Assembly: GCA_913048435.1 (NCBI GenBank)
Contig: CAJWWC010000010.1
Span: 1 to 42,728, forward strand
DNA from: an uncultured Flavobacteriales bacterium
GTDB lineage: Bacteria; Bacteroidota; Bacteroidia; Flavobacteriales; UBA7312
Direction: 5' to 3'
Length of the DNA: 42,728 bases
Position 1 is the first letter of the stretch. Each line of letters starts with the position of its first letter. Position numbers and translations under genes: made by a program. The notes beneath the pieces are model-generated. The model was not told where the DNA came from. It ran no database searches and saw nothing but the letters and a program-made list of their open reading frames with translations. Shown one piece after another: positions 26,355 through 34,759 of this stretch.

Positions 26355-27518
26355 ATGACAATAATAGAAGTAAAAACATCTGCTCAAATAAAAGCTTTTC
26401 ACAAAATTCCTTTTGATATTTATAAAAATGATACTAATTGGATACCACACATTAAACAAGATGTAGAAAAGGTTTTCAGTCCAAAGGATAATAAGTTTTT
26501 TAGACATGGTGAAGCTGCAAGATGGATTTTAAAGAATAATGATAATATTTACATTGGTCGAATTTCTGCTTTTATCGACAGAAAAAAAGCATTTTCGGAA
26601 AAACAACCCACTGGTGGTATAGGTTTTTTTGAGTGCATAGATGATCTTAATGCATCATCTATCTTGTTTAACACTACCAAAAAGTGGCTTAAAGATCGAG
26701 AAATGCAAGCTATGGATGGACCAATAAATTTTGGAGAAAGGGATAGATATTGGGGCCTACTAGTTGAGGGCTTTGAAAATAGACCTATTTACGCCAACCC
26801 TTACCAACCTGCTTATTATCAAAAGCTGTTTGAACAATATGGATTTTTAACCTATTTCGAACAATATATGTATTGTCGAAATATCAGTGATAATATTCCC
26901 ATCAAATATAAGGAACGCTCAGCTAGAATATTAAAAGATAAAGGATATAGCTTTAGACATCTAGAAACTAAAAAAATGTTCGACTATGCTGAAGATTTTA
27001 GAACTGTTTATAACAAAGCTTGGAAAACACACAGTAACTTTAAAGGAATGTCTGCCTTACAAGCTAGGTCAATTATGAAAAAAATGAAACCTGTTATGGA
27101 TGAAAAACTAATTTGGTTTGCTTATTATAATAATGAGCCAATAGCATTTTTTATTGCATTGCCAGAAATAAATCAAATATTTCAACGCATAAGAGGAAAT
27201 TTAAATTTGATTGGTAAGCTGAAGTTTTTATATCACAAGTTTAAAGGAAGTTGTAATAATGTATTTGGACTTGCCTTTGGAGTAGCACCTGATTTTCAAA
27301 AAAAAGGATTAGAAGGTGCAATAATAATGGCAGTAAAAAAACAATTTGAAAATGAAAGTACTCAATACAAAAAACTCATAATTACTTGGATTGGTGATTT
27401 TAATCCAAAAATGATAAGGATCGTACAAAATTTAGGAACTGAAAAATATATGACATTAAGAACTTACAGAAAATTATTTGATGAAAAAGCAACTTTTGAG
27501 CGTTGTAAAACAATTTAA
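26355..27518 (+). CDS. GNAT-like acyltransferase family protein
   Basis: A 387-residue soluble protein that begins MTIIEVKTSAQIKAFHKIPF. The C-terminal part (about 225-375) looks like a GNAT acyltransferase fold, with VAPDFQKKGLEGAIIMAV as the likely acyl-CoA-binding loop (the R/QxxGxG/A region). The N-terminal half (about 1-200) is a second, divergent GNAT-like unit, with GFFECIDDLNASSILF and MDGPINFGERDRYWGLLVEG conserved in Bacteroidota homologues. The substrate is unknown. Its promoter region of 44 nt is shared with the divergent SDR gene. Confidence 0.75.
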   Translation: MTIIEVKTSAQIKAFHKIPFDIYKNDTNWIPHIKQDVEKVFSPKDNKFFRHGEAARWILKNNDNIYIGRISAFIDRKKAFSEKQPTGGIGFFECIDDLNASSILFNTTKKWLKDREMQAMDGPINFGERDRYWGLLVEGFENRPIYANPYQPAYYQKLFEQYGFLTYFEQYMYCRNISDNIPIKYKERSARILKDKGYSFRHLETKKMFDYAEDFRTVYNKAWKTHSNFKGMSALQARSIMKKMKPVMDEKLIWFAYYNNEPIAFFIALPEINQIFQRIRGNLNLIGKLKFLYHKFKGSCNNVFGLAFGVAPDFQKKGLEGAIIMAVKKQFENESTQYKKLIITWIGDFNPKMIRIVQNLGTEKYMTLRTYRKLFDEKATFERCKTI

Positions 27519-27549
27519 ATGTTATCATCAAAAATTTGATTTTATTTTC

Positions 27550-27579
27550 TTGCTGATTGAAATAATGGATTTATATTTG
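27550..27579 (+). promoter_or_regulatory. Promoter of the tRNA-Lys gene
   Basis: TTG at 27550-27552, a 19-nt spacer and a perfect -7 box TATATTTG (27572-27579) precede the first base of tRNA-Lys by 13 nt. This is one of the best consensus promoters in the window. Confidence 0.65.
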
Positions 27580-27592
27580 CAAAAGTAAACAT

Positions 27593-27666
27593 GACCTGGT
27601 AGCTCAGTTGGTAGAGCATCTCCCTTTTAAGGAGAGGGTCCTGGGTTCGAGCCCCAGCCAGGTCAC
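27593..27666 (+). tRNA. tRNA-Lys (anticodon TTT)
   Basis: The cloverleaf is complete. The acceptor stem is GACCTGG/CCAGGTC, followed by an unpaired A at the 3' end; the D-arm is GCTC-AGTTGGTA-GAGC. The anticodon stem TCTCC/GGAGA carries the loop CTTTTAA with TTT at 27627-27629, and the T-arm contains GGTTCGAGCC. The CCA end is not encoded and must be added by the nucleotidyltransferase. Confidence 0.97.
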
Positions 27667-27670
27667 ACCA

Positions 27671-27694
27671 CCCGTTCGTTCGGGTTTTTTTTTA
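27671..27694 (+). terminator. Intrinsic terminator between the two tRNA genes
   Basis: ACCCG (27671-27675), a 6-nt loop and CGGGT (27682-27686) form a stem directly followed by a run of nine T (27686-27694). It starts 5 nt after tRNA-Lys and ends 3 nt before tRNA-Leu. Confidence 0.7.
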
Positions 27695-27696
27695 CA

Positions 27697-27778
27697 CCCA
27701 GGTGGTGGAATTGGTAGACACGCAGTCTTGAGGGGGCTGTGCTTTCGAGCGTATGGGTTCAAATCCCATTCTGGGTAC
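27697..27778 (+). tRNA. tRNA-Leu (anticodon GAG)
   Basis: A class II tRNA of 82 nt. The acceptor stem is ACCCAGG/TCTGGGT, with an A-T first pair and a G-T last pair. The anticodon stem CAGTC/GGCTG carries the loop TTGAGGG with GAG at 27731-27733. A long variable arm (27741-27752 region, with a TTCG turn) and the T-arm GGGTTCAAATCCC follow. CCA is not encoded. It has no obvious promoter of its own and lies just behind a terminator. Confidence 0.94.
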
Positions 27779-27788
27779 AAGTTTTAAC

Positions 27789-27807
27789 TAGCCAATTAGA
27801 TTGGCTA
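27789..27807 (+). other. Hairpin downstream of tRNA-Leu
   Basis: TAGCCAA-TTAGA-TTGGCTA is a perfect 7-bp stem 10 nt after tRNA-Leu. No T-run follows, so it could end or protect the tRNA transcript but is not a standard terminator. The remaining region to trmD (about 190 nt, very AT-rich) shows only one other structure, a palindrome near 27938. Confidence 0.3.
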
Positions 27808-27931
27808 TAACTAGCAAACTAATTATTATATTTTAGTCAATATTAATAATATACAAGCAATAAATTAAAATAATAAAAGATTTATATGTTTAACATAAAT
27901 AATTGATTTTTAAGGACATATAAATATAATT

Positions 27932-27944
27932 TGACATTTTGTCA
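27932..27944 (+). promoter_or_regulatory. Perfect palindrome upstream of trmD (possible operator)
   Basis: TGACA-TTT-TGTCA is a perfect 5-bp dyad with a 3-nt centre, 54 nt before the trmD start in otherwise featureless AT-rich DNA. It could bind a dimeric regulator. I vaguely associate similar dyads with stress-gene promoters in this phylum but cannot confirm this here. Confidence 0.35.
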
Positions 27945-27998
27945 TGCGACTCTTTTTTATAAAAATCTCTTTAATCTAATTATTTATTCAACTTAAAA

Positions 27999-28673
27999 AT
28001 GAGAATTGACATCTTAACTATACACCCCGAGCTACTAAAAAGTCCCTTTGAACATTCAATTCTACAAAGAGCAATTGATAAAAAAATAGTAAAAATTAAG
28101 CTACATGACTTGAGAAAATATTCAAATAACAAACACAGTAAAGTTGATGATTATCAATTTGGTGGCGGAGCAGGTATGGTTATGTGTATTCAGCCAATTG
28201 CAAATTGTATAGATAAACTGAAAGCTAAAAGAAATTATGATGCAATTATTTATATGACACCCGATGGGAAGCGTTTAAATCAGTCCAAAGCCAATCATTA
28301 CTCAACTTTTAAGAATTTAATTATTCTTTGCGGACACTACAAAGGTGTAGATCAACGTGTTAGAGATCACTATATAACCCAAGAAATTTCCATTGGAGAT
28401 TATGTACTCACTGGCGGTGAATTAGCTGCAGCAGTATTATGCGATAGTATAATTAGACTCATTCCTGGAGTAATCTCTAATGAAACTTCTGCCCTTAGCG
28501 ACTCTTTTCAAGATAACTTACTTGCCCCTCCAATTTACACAAGGCCCGCAGAATATAATCAATGGAAAGTACCAAAAGTTTTAATATCGGGTGACTTAAA
28601 AAAAATTGAAAAATGGAGACATGATAAGTCTGTTGAACTTACAAAAATTAAAAGACCAGACATACTCGACTAG
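27999..28673 (+). CDS. trmD: tRNA (guanine37-N1)-methyltransferase
   Basis: A SPOUT-class homodimeric enzyme that methylates G37 next to the anticodon, which prevents +1 frameshifting. It has 224 residues. It carries the N-terminal [20 protein letters not shown] (55-62), the knot segments [12 protein letters not shown] and [13 protein letters not shown], and a C-terminal [20 protein letters not shown]. It precedes rplS by 78 nt on the same strand, as is usual in Bacteroidota, where rpsP and rimM lie elsewhere. Confidence 0.96.
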   Translation: MRIDILTIHPELLKSPFEHSILQRAIDKKIVKIKLHDLRKYSNNKHSKVDDYQFGGGAGMVMCIQPIANCIDKLKAKRNYDAIIYMTPDGKRLNQSKANHYSTFKNLIILCGHYKGVDQRVRDHYITQEISIGDYVLTGGELAAAVLCDSIIRLIPGVISNETSALSDSFQDNLLAPPIYTRPAEYNQWKVPKVLISGDLKKIEKWRHDKSVELTKIKRPDILD

Positions 28674-28718
28674 TATTTTTTTTATTAAAATTCTTAAGTC
28701 TAATTTAAAATTATATCG

Positions 28719-28726
28719 TAATATTG
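28719..28726 (+). promoter_or_regulatory. Weak -7 box upstream of rplS
   Basis: TAATATTG differs from the -7 consensus at one position and lies 25 nt before the rplS ATG. No -33 TTG is at the expected distance, so rplS may instead depend on trmD read-through. Confidence 0.25.
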
Positions 28727-28751
28727 CAACCTTTTAAGCAAACTTTCTGAA

Positions 28752-29099
28752 ATGGAACAGATACACTACGTAGAAAAAGAATTACTCAAAAGCAACAACC
28801 ACATGAACTTTGGTTCAGGTGATACGGTTACTGTACATTACAAAATCAAAGAAGGTGATAAAGAAAGAACACAGCTTTTTAAAGGCGTAGTAATACAGAG
28901 AAGAGGTAAAAACACAACAGAAACATTTACAGTTCGTAAAATTTCAAGTGGAGTTGGTGTAGAAAGAATATTCCCTTTATCATCACCTGCAATAGAAAAA
29001 ATTGAAGTCAACAAAGAGGGATCCGTAAGAAGGGCTCGTATTTTTTACATGAGAGGACTTACAGGTAAAAAGGCTAGAATTAAAGAGAAAAGAAAATAA
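28752..29099 (+). CDS. rplS: 50S ribosomal protein L19
   Basis: Ribosomal protein L19 at the 30S-50S interface, 115 residues, a normal length. Conserved text includes [51 protein letters not shown] and the C-terminal [20 protein letters not shown]. It is the second gene of trmD-rplS, followed 23 nt later by a strong terminator hairpin. Confidence 0.98.
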   Translation: MEQIHYVEKELLKSNNHMNFGSGDTVTVHYKIKEGDKERTQLFKGVVIQRRGKNTTETFTVRKISSGVGVERIFPLSSPAIEKIEVNKEGSVRRARIFYMRGLTGKKARIKEKRK

Positions 29100-29121
29100 C
29101 TTTTCGATTTTAAAATTATTT

Positions 29122-29148
29122 AACCTACACAAACATGTAGGTTTTTTT
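29122..29148 (+). terminator. Intrinsic terminator after rplS
   Basis: AACCTACA (29122-29129), a 6-nt loop and TGTAGGTT (29136-29143) form an 8-bp stem followed by a T-run to 29148. It also lies just beyond the 3' end of the convergent PorE-like gene, though its minus-strand tail is a poorer U-run. Confidence 0.75.
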
Positions 29149-29152
29149 GTAT

Positions 29153-31075
29153 CTATTTTGCAATAATAAAGAACTCTGTTCTTCGATTAGTTGCTTTGCC
29201 CTCATGTGAATCATTTGCAACCAAAGGTTTTGACTCTCCAAAACCTCTAAAAGATAAGCGATTAGCGTCAACACCTAGGGATATTAAATAATCATGAACT
29301 ACTTGTGCTCTTTTTGCAGAAAGCACTAAATTAGATGTATTATCTCCAACATCATCAGTATGGCCATGAATTGCTACAATAACGCTTGGATTTAATTCCA
29401 TGAACTCAGAAAAACTTATTAAAATATTTTTAGCTTGTTCATTCAATTCGAAAGCATCTGTATCAAAATAGATGTTATTTATGCGAAAAGATTTACCTTC
29501 TTCAATAGCCTGCATTTCAAAATCTAATTTAGCTGGCTTAAGAAAATAACTATCATTAGAAGTAATGTACCTTGAGTTAAAAGCATAATCTTTACTCTTA
29601 ACTGTAACCATTACATCTTCATCTTCTTGAATATTGACTACACCTACATACTGACCACTCTCTTGATTAACGTCAATACTAGTAACTTTCTTTGAATTCA
29701 TTGACTTTACCTCAACAACAGCATCAAATAATATTTCGCCTTGTTCAGCTTTAACATCTCCTTTTATAAAAAGTACTTTTTCAGGTCTTGCGGCTCTGTG
29801 TAATGGAAATTCATATAAATCCCAACCCCCAATTCCGGACAGCTTATTTGACGAGAAATAAGCTGTTTTACCATCAGTACTTACAAAAAATGCTAAATCA
29901 TCATTTTCACTATTTATGGGATAGCCTATATTAATTGGATTTGCCCAATTACCTGTAGAATCTTTTTTACAATAGAATATATCTAGTCCTCCCAATCCTA
30001 AATGCGTATCAGAAGAAAAATACAAGGTTTCACTATCTGGATGTAAAAAAGGTGATTTTTCATTACCTTCTGTATTAACATTAAGAGATTTTAAGTTGCT
30101 CCAATTACCATTTTCATCTCTATTTACACTATATAAATCCGAACCACCTAGACCTCCTTCTCTAATACTACTAAAAATAAGCGTATTTCCATCGGAAGAA
30201 ATAGTAGGTTGGGACTCCCAACTATCGCCTTTATTAATGGGGTATTTTAATCGCTTTAATTCCGACCAATCCTCGTATTTTTTCTTTGTATAATAAATGT
30301 CACAATTCTTATAACCATTTTCATTGGCACAAATAGTAAAAAATAACTCTCTATTATCTATTGACAAACTAGGTCCTCCCTCATTTGGCCGCATATTAAA
30401 GGGATATGGCATAATTTTTCCTTCATCAAATTTACCATCTTTCTTTACTGAAACTGTAAACTCCTCTACTGTTTCAGGTCGTAGCATGCCTATTTTTTGT
30501 TTTGTACTTCTTCGTGTGTAATAAGCAAACTCATTGTCTGGCGATAATACTGAGAGATATTCGTCATTTGTTGTACTAACACCTTTGACAGCTTTTGGAG
30601 CAAAAGGCACAGGGTTTGAATAAATATTGTCGTAAAACTCAGCGGTTTTAATTTTCTGTCTGGCAATAGCCTTATTTTGTTCAGTTAAGGAAAGAAAATC
30701 TAAATAGCTATTTAAATATTTCTTGGCTTGTTTGAATGATTTATCTTCCATCTCTACACTAGCCAAAAACCAATATACTAGTGGTGAGTGCATAGGACAT
30801 ACTTCGATAGTTTTTTGGTAGTAAAACTTCGCATTATCCATATCCTTTTTAAGCTCATATATCCTACCCATTAAAAAATAGGCATTAGGGTAATTGGATT
30901 GAATCTCAAGAGCTTTTTTTATATTATGAATGGATTCTGAATAGCGGAGATCATCAGCTAATCGTTTAGCTTTGTTATAATACTTTTTTGCAGCCGCATC
31001 AACATCAAGATTACAATTATCTTGAGCAAATACAGTAAAATTGAAACACAAAAATATATAAATTAATACTCTCAT
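29153..31075 (-). CDS. PorE-like OmpA family protein (TPR-PD40-CRD-OmpA)
   Basis: A 640-residue exported protein (signal MRVLIYIFLCFNFTVFAQ, no lipobox seen). TPR repeats cover about residues 25-165 (YPNAYFLMGRIYELKKDMDN). PD40/WD40-like β-propeller repeats run from about 170 to 430, with phrases such as SWESQPTISSDGNTLIFSS and NEKSPFLHPDSETLYFSS. A carboxypeptidase-regulatory-like β-domain (about 432-515) follows. The OmpA peptidoglycan-binding domain (about 530-640) has IHGHTDDVGDN and NRRTEFFI. This order equals that of PorE, a periplasmic type IX secretion protein, but Bacteroidota encode several paralogues, so PorE identity is not certain. It shares TAATG with the upstream symporter gene. 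Confidence 0.88.
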   Translation of the reverse strand: MRVLIYIFLCFNFTVFAQDNCNLDVDAAAKKYYNKAKRLADDLRYSESIHNIKKALEIQSNYPNAYFLMGRIYELKKDMDNAKFYYQKTIEVCPMHSPLVYWFLASVEMEDKSFKQAKKYLNSYLDFLSLTEQNKAIARQKIKTAEFYDNIYSNPVPFAPKAVKGVSTTNDEYLSVLSPDNEFAYYTRRSTKQKIGMLRPETVEEFTVSVKKDGKFDEGKIMPYPFNMRPNEGGPSLSIDNRELFFTICANENGYKNCDIYYTKKKYEDWSELKRLKYPINKGDSWESQPTISSDGNTLIFSSIREGGLGGSDLYSVNRDENGNWSNLKSLNVNTEGNEKSPFLHPDSETLYFSSDTHLGLGGLDIFYCKKDSTGNWANPINIGYPINSENDDLAFFVSTDGKTAYFSSNKLSGIGGWDLYEFPLHRAARPEKVLFIKGDVKAEQGEILFDAVVEVKSMNSKKVTSIDVNQESGQYVGVVNIQEDEDVMVTVKSKDYAFNSRYITSNDSYFLKPAKLDFEMQAIEEGKSFRINNIYFDTDAFELNEQAKNILISFSEFMELNPSVIVAIHGHTDDVGDNTSNLVLSAKRAQVVHDYLISLGVDANRLSFRGFGESKPLVANDSHEGKATNRRTEFFIIAK

Positions 31076-32367
31076 TAGCTCATTAATTCTTTATCCGTTA
31101 CATATTTCAATTGTCCCTCACTAGCTGCAACTACAGAAGCTACAGTAGCATCTCCAGTAACATTTACCACAGTTCTCAACATATCCAAAAGTCTATCTAC
31201 AGCAAAAATAAGTGCTATTCCCTCAGGATCTATCCCAATAGAACTAAGTACTATTACTAACATAACCATTCCAGCACCAGGAACTGCCGCTGCACCAATA
31301 GAGGCTAGTGTTGATGTTAGAACTATTGTAAGTTGCTGACTTAAATCTAAATCATATCCAAAAGCTTGAGCAATAAATACAGCCGCTACAGCTTGATATA
31401 AGGAAGTTCCATCCATATTTATAGTAGCCCCCAATGGCAAAACAAAAGATGATACTTCTTTGGAAACACCCAGATGATCTTCACATCTTTCCATAGTAAC
31501 AGGTAAGGTTGCAGCACTTGAACTTGTAGAAAATGCTAACATTTGTGCAGGAGCAATGCTCTTAAAAAAATCAAAATATTTAAGCTTAGTAAAAGATTTT
31601 AAAATAAGAGGATATACGACCATTATCATTAAAAGCAATCCAATTGCAACACTTAATGAATAAATACCTAAAGCTTGGAATAGCTCGACGGAGCCTCCGA
31701 AATCAACAACTAAGCCTCCAAGTAATGCAAATACCCCATAGGGAGCGGATAGCATTATTAAATCCACTATTTGTAAAATAATATCATTAATACCATCAAA
31801 GAAACCTTTGACTATAGAAGTTTTTTCTGAAGGAAGCATTACCATAGCAATACCAAAAAGAATAGCAAAGAAAATGACTTGAAGCATGTTTCTATTGTTG
31901 CCTGTTGCTTGAATAAAATTACTAGGCACCATATCAACAATAAATTGTAAAGGGCCATTTTCTTTAACATCTTTGGCAGATGCTATTTTACTAGCAGCAT
32001 TTGAAGCATATTGCTCTTTCAGCTCCATTCTTTTGTCGTTAGAAAAGGATTTACCAGGTTGAATAATATTAACCAATAATAAACCAAAAGTCACCGCCAC
32101 AACAGTTGTAAAAAGGTATATACCAATAGTTTTACCTCCAATTCTAGAAAGTTTAGAAATATCACTCAAGCTACTAACCCCTTTAATAAGCGAAGCGAAG
32201 ACTAATGGAACAGCTATTAATTTTAATAAATTGATAAAGATTTTACCCCATGGCTTTATCCAGTCGTTGGTGAAGTCTACCCAACCAATTTTACTAGCTA
32301 ATAAACCGTAAAATACTCCCAGAATCATTCCTATAATTATTTTCCAATGTAAAGCGAGCTTTCTCAT
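31075..32367 (-). CDS. Dicarboxylate/amino acid:cation symporter (DAACS family)
   Basis: A 430-residue inner-membrane transporter of the glutamate/aspartate/C4-dicarboxylate family. The serine-rich loop SSSAATLPVT precedes hairpin loop 1, then come NMDGTSLYQAVAAVFIAQAFG with the cation-binding NMDGT, a second hairpin (SIGAAAVPGAGMVML) and DRLLDMLRTVVNVTGDATVA, whose aspartates bind substrate. Glutamate or aspartate uptake with Na+ or H+ is likely. It follows aroC after only 2 nt and overlaps the PorE-like gene by 1 nt. Confidence 0.93.
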   Translation of the reverse strand: MRKLALHWKIIIGMILGVFYGLLASKIGWVDFTNDWIKPWGKIFINLLKLIAVPLVFASLIKGVSSLSDISKLSRIGGKTIGIYLFTTVVAVTFGLLLVNIIQPGKSFSNDKRMELKEQYASNAASKIASAKDVKENGPLQFIVDMVPSNFIQATGNNRNMLQVIFFAILFGIAMVMLPSEKTSIVKGFFDGINDIILQIVDLIMLSAPYGVFALLGGLVVDFGGSVELFQALGIYSLSVAIGLLLMIMVVYPLILKSFTKLKYFDFFKSIAPAQMLAFSTSSSAATLPVTMERCEDHLGVSKEVSSFVLPLGATINMDGTSLYQAVAAVFIAQAFGYDLDLSQQLTIVLTSTLASIGAAAVPGAGMVMLVIVLSSIGIDPEGIALIFAVDRLLDMLRTVVNVTGDATVASVVAASEGQLKYVTDKELMS

Positions 32368-32369
32368 CT

Positions 32370-33428
32370 TTAAAGTTTTGAATTTTTATTGAGTAGATAC
32401 ATGTCGGCTAGAACCAATGCTGTCATAGCCTCAACAACAGGGACTGCTCTGGGAAGTACACAGACATCATGGCGACCTTTACCCCTCAATACAAGATCTT
32501 GTCCTCTTGTATCGATACTTTTTTGCTGTTTCATCAAAGTAGAAACTGGCTTAAAAGCTACTCTAAAATAGATGTCCATACCATTACTTATACCTCCTTG
32601 AATTCCACCAGAAAAATTGCTTTTGGTTGTTCCATCAGAATTAAAAATATCATTGTGCTGACTACCTCTCATTTCAGTAGAGCAAAAACCACTACCAAAC
32701 TCTATTCCTTTAACAGCATTTATTGATAAAAGTGCTTTTCCTAAACTAGAGTGTAACTTGTCAAAAATTGGTTCGCCCAATCCCTTTGGAACATTTTGAA
32801 CTACTCCAGTAATAATACCACCAATGGTATCGCCATCATTTTTAACTTCCTCTATCAAGGCCATCATTTTATCTGCCGTAACTGAATCAGGGCAACGCAC
32901 ACTATTAGTTTCAATGTGTGAGAAATCCAATTCTTGATATGGTTTATCAATAGAAATTGCCCCTACTGATGAAACAAAAGCATTAATATTTATATCTGAT
33001 AGTAATTGCTTAGCAATTGCACCAGCAACCACCCAATTGGCAGTTTCTCTAGCCGAAGAACGACCGCCACCTCTATAATCTCTAAAACCGTATTTCTTGG
33101 TATAACTAAAGTCGGAATGAGACGGCCTAAAAGTATCCTTCAAATGACTGTAGTCTTGAGATTTAGAATCTTTATTAGAAATAGTAAATCCTATAGGTGC
33201 TCCTGTTGTTTTACCTTCAAAAATTCCAGAGTGAAACTGAACAATATCACTTTCTTTTCTCTGAGTACTAATAGAAGATTGACCAGGTTTTCTTCTATCC
33301 AGTTCATATTGGACACGTTCTAATTCTAATGATAATCCAGCAGGACAACCGTCAATTGTTCCACCTATAGCAGCACCATGAGATTCTCCAAATGTAGTTA
33401 AACGAAACAGCTTTCCTATTGAATTCAT
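32370..33428 (-). CDS. aroC: Chorismate synthase
   Basis: Converts EPSP to chorismate with reduced FMN, the last shikimate-pathway step. It has 352 residues. Diagnostic segments are [19 protein letters not shown] at the N-terminus, [29 protein letters not shown] and [20 protein letters not shown] at the C-terminus. I set the start at [18 protein letters not shown] since family members begin there; an in-frame ATG 11 codons upstream would add a non-conserved tail. It is the first gene of a three-gene unit with the symporter and the PorE-like protein. Confidence 0.96.
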   Translation of the reverse strand: MNSIGKLFRLTTFGESHGAAIGGTIDGCPAGLSLELERVQYELDRRKPGQSSISTQRKESDIVQFHSGIFEGKTTGAPIGFTISNKDSKSQDYSHLKDTFRPSHSDFSYTKKYGFRDYRGGGRSSARETANWVVAGAIAKQLLSDININAFVSSVGAISIDKPYQELDFSHIETNSVRCPDSVTADKMMALIEEVKNDGDTIGGIITGVVQNVPKGLGEPIFDKLHSSLGKALLSINAVKGIEFGSGFCSTEMRGSQHNDIFNSDGTTKSNFSGGIQGGISNGMDIYFRVAFKPVSTLMKQQKSIDTRGQDLVLRGKGRHDVCVLPRAVPVVEAMTALVLADMYLLNKNSKL

Positions 33429-33507
33429 ACTCCACAAATATAAGCAAATATCAAGGAGCATTTTATGAGCTATTTTTTCTATTTTCGCTAAGATTTAATC
33501 ATTACTA

Positions 33508-34755
33508 ATGAAAACAGTAATAAAAAATATTTCTGAGCTTATTCAGGTTGAACACCAAATCAGAAAGTGGGTCAAAGGATCTGAAATGAGTAAAATTGAT
33601 ACCATAAAAGACGGTTTTATAGAGATTCATGACGGAATTATTACTGCTTTTGGTAGTATGGACCAATGGACAGGTATTGACGACTGGAACAATACCGAAA
33701 TTATTGATGCTAACGGAGGAATGGTATTCCCTACATATTGTGATAGCCATACGCATTTAGTTTTTGCAGGAAATAGAGAAAACGAATGGGAGCAGCGAAT
33801 AAAAGGTGCTAGTTATGAAGATATTGCAAAAAATGGTGGCGGTATTTTGAACTCCGCCAAAAAGCTACAAGCAACTTCTGAAGACGAACTAATAGAAAAA
33901 GCGTTACAACGTACCAAAGAAGTTATGAAAATGGGTACTGGTGCTATCGAAATTAAAAGTGGTTATGGGTTAACAACAGAAGCTGAACTAAAAATGCTTC
34001 GAGTAATAAAAAGACTAAAAGAAATCTCCCCACTAACTATCAAAGCCACATTCCTAGGGGCACACGCTATCCCTCAAGAATTCAAGACTAATAAATCGGC
34101 TTACTTAGATCTCGTAATTGATGAAATGCTACCTCAAATTGCACAAGAAAAGCTAGCAGAATACATCGATATATTTTGTGAAGAAGGTTATTTTTCTGTA
34201 AAAGATACAGAAAGACTTCTTGAGGCTGCCCAATCCTATGGTTTAATACCCAAAACGCACGTCAATCAGTTTACAATACAAGGCGGCGTAAAGACAAGTG
34301 TCAAATACAAAGCCTTGTCTGTTGATCACTTAGAAATAATGAACGAGGAAGATATAGAGGCATTAAAAGGTAGCAAGTGTATGCCAACTTTTTTACCATC
34401 ATGTTCGTTCTTTTTAGGCATACCCTACGGACCTGCTAAGAAATTGATAGAAAATGATTTGCCTGTGGCTCTTGCTACTGACTATAACCCCGGCTCTAGC
34501 CCTAGTGGAAATATGAATTTCGTGGCTTCACTAGGCTGTATTAGAATGAGAATGACACCAGAAGAAGTCATTAATGCCACTACAATTAATACTGCTTACG
34601 CTATGGGACTGAGTCAAGAACTAGGAAGTATTGCTGTTGGTAAGAAAGCTAATTTATTCATTACTAAACCTATAACATCTTATGCTTTTTTGCCCTATTC
34701 TTTTGGACATCAGTATATAGATAAAATATTCATCAACGGAAAAATACAATCTTAA
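33508..34755 (+). CDS. hutI: Imidazolonepropionase
   Basis: An amidohydrolase that opens imidazolonepropionate to N-formimino-L-glutamate, the third step of histidine degradation. It has 415 residues. Metal ligands sit in CDSHTHLVFAGNRENEW near residue 75, then TFLGAHAIPQE, KTHVNQF and VDHLEIM, and the catalytic aspartate in ALATDYNPGSSP near residue 325. It is followed after 4 nt by the formimidoyltransferase-cyclodeaminase gene, which takes its product. It is divergent from aroC. A TATTTTCG element (33480-33487) is one mismatch from a -7 box. Confidence 0.95.
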   Translation: MKTVIKNISELIQVEHQIRKWVKGSEMSKIDTIKDGFIEIHDGIITAFGSMDQWTGIDDWNNTEIIDANGGMVFPTYCDSHTHLVFAGNRENEWEQRIKGASYEDIAKNGGGILNSAKKLQATSEDELIEKALQRTKEVMKMGTGAIEIKSGYGLTTEAELKMLRVIKRLKEISPLTIKATFLGAHAIPQEFKTNKSAYLDLVIDEMLPQIAQEKLAEYIDIFCEEGYFSVKDTERLLEAAQSYGLIPKTHVNQFTIQGGVKTSVKYKALSVDHLEIMNEEDIEALKGSKCMPTFLPSCSFFLGIPYGPAKKLIENDLPVALATDYNPGSSPSGNMNFVASLGCIRMRMTPEEVINATTINTAYAMGLSQELGSIAVGKKANLFITKPITSYAFLPYSFGHQYIDKIFINGKIQS

Positions 34756-34759
34756 AATA

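Noticed and set aside
27593-27998. tRNA genes as a possible integration site for a mobile element
   Set aside because: No integrase, no direct repeat of a tRNA 3' end and no change in gene content; trmD-rplS follow as ordinary core genes.
33429-33461. Upstream in-frame extension of aroC
   Set aside because: The 11 extra codons are not part of chorismate synthase, which begins just before the FGESHG motif.
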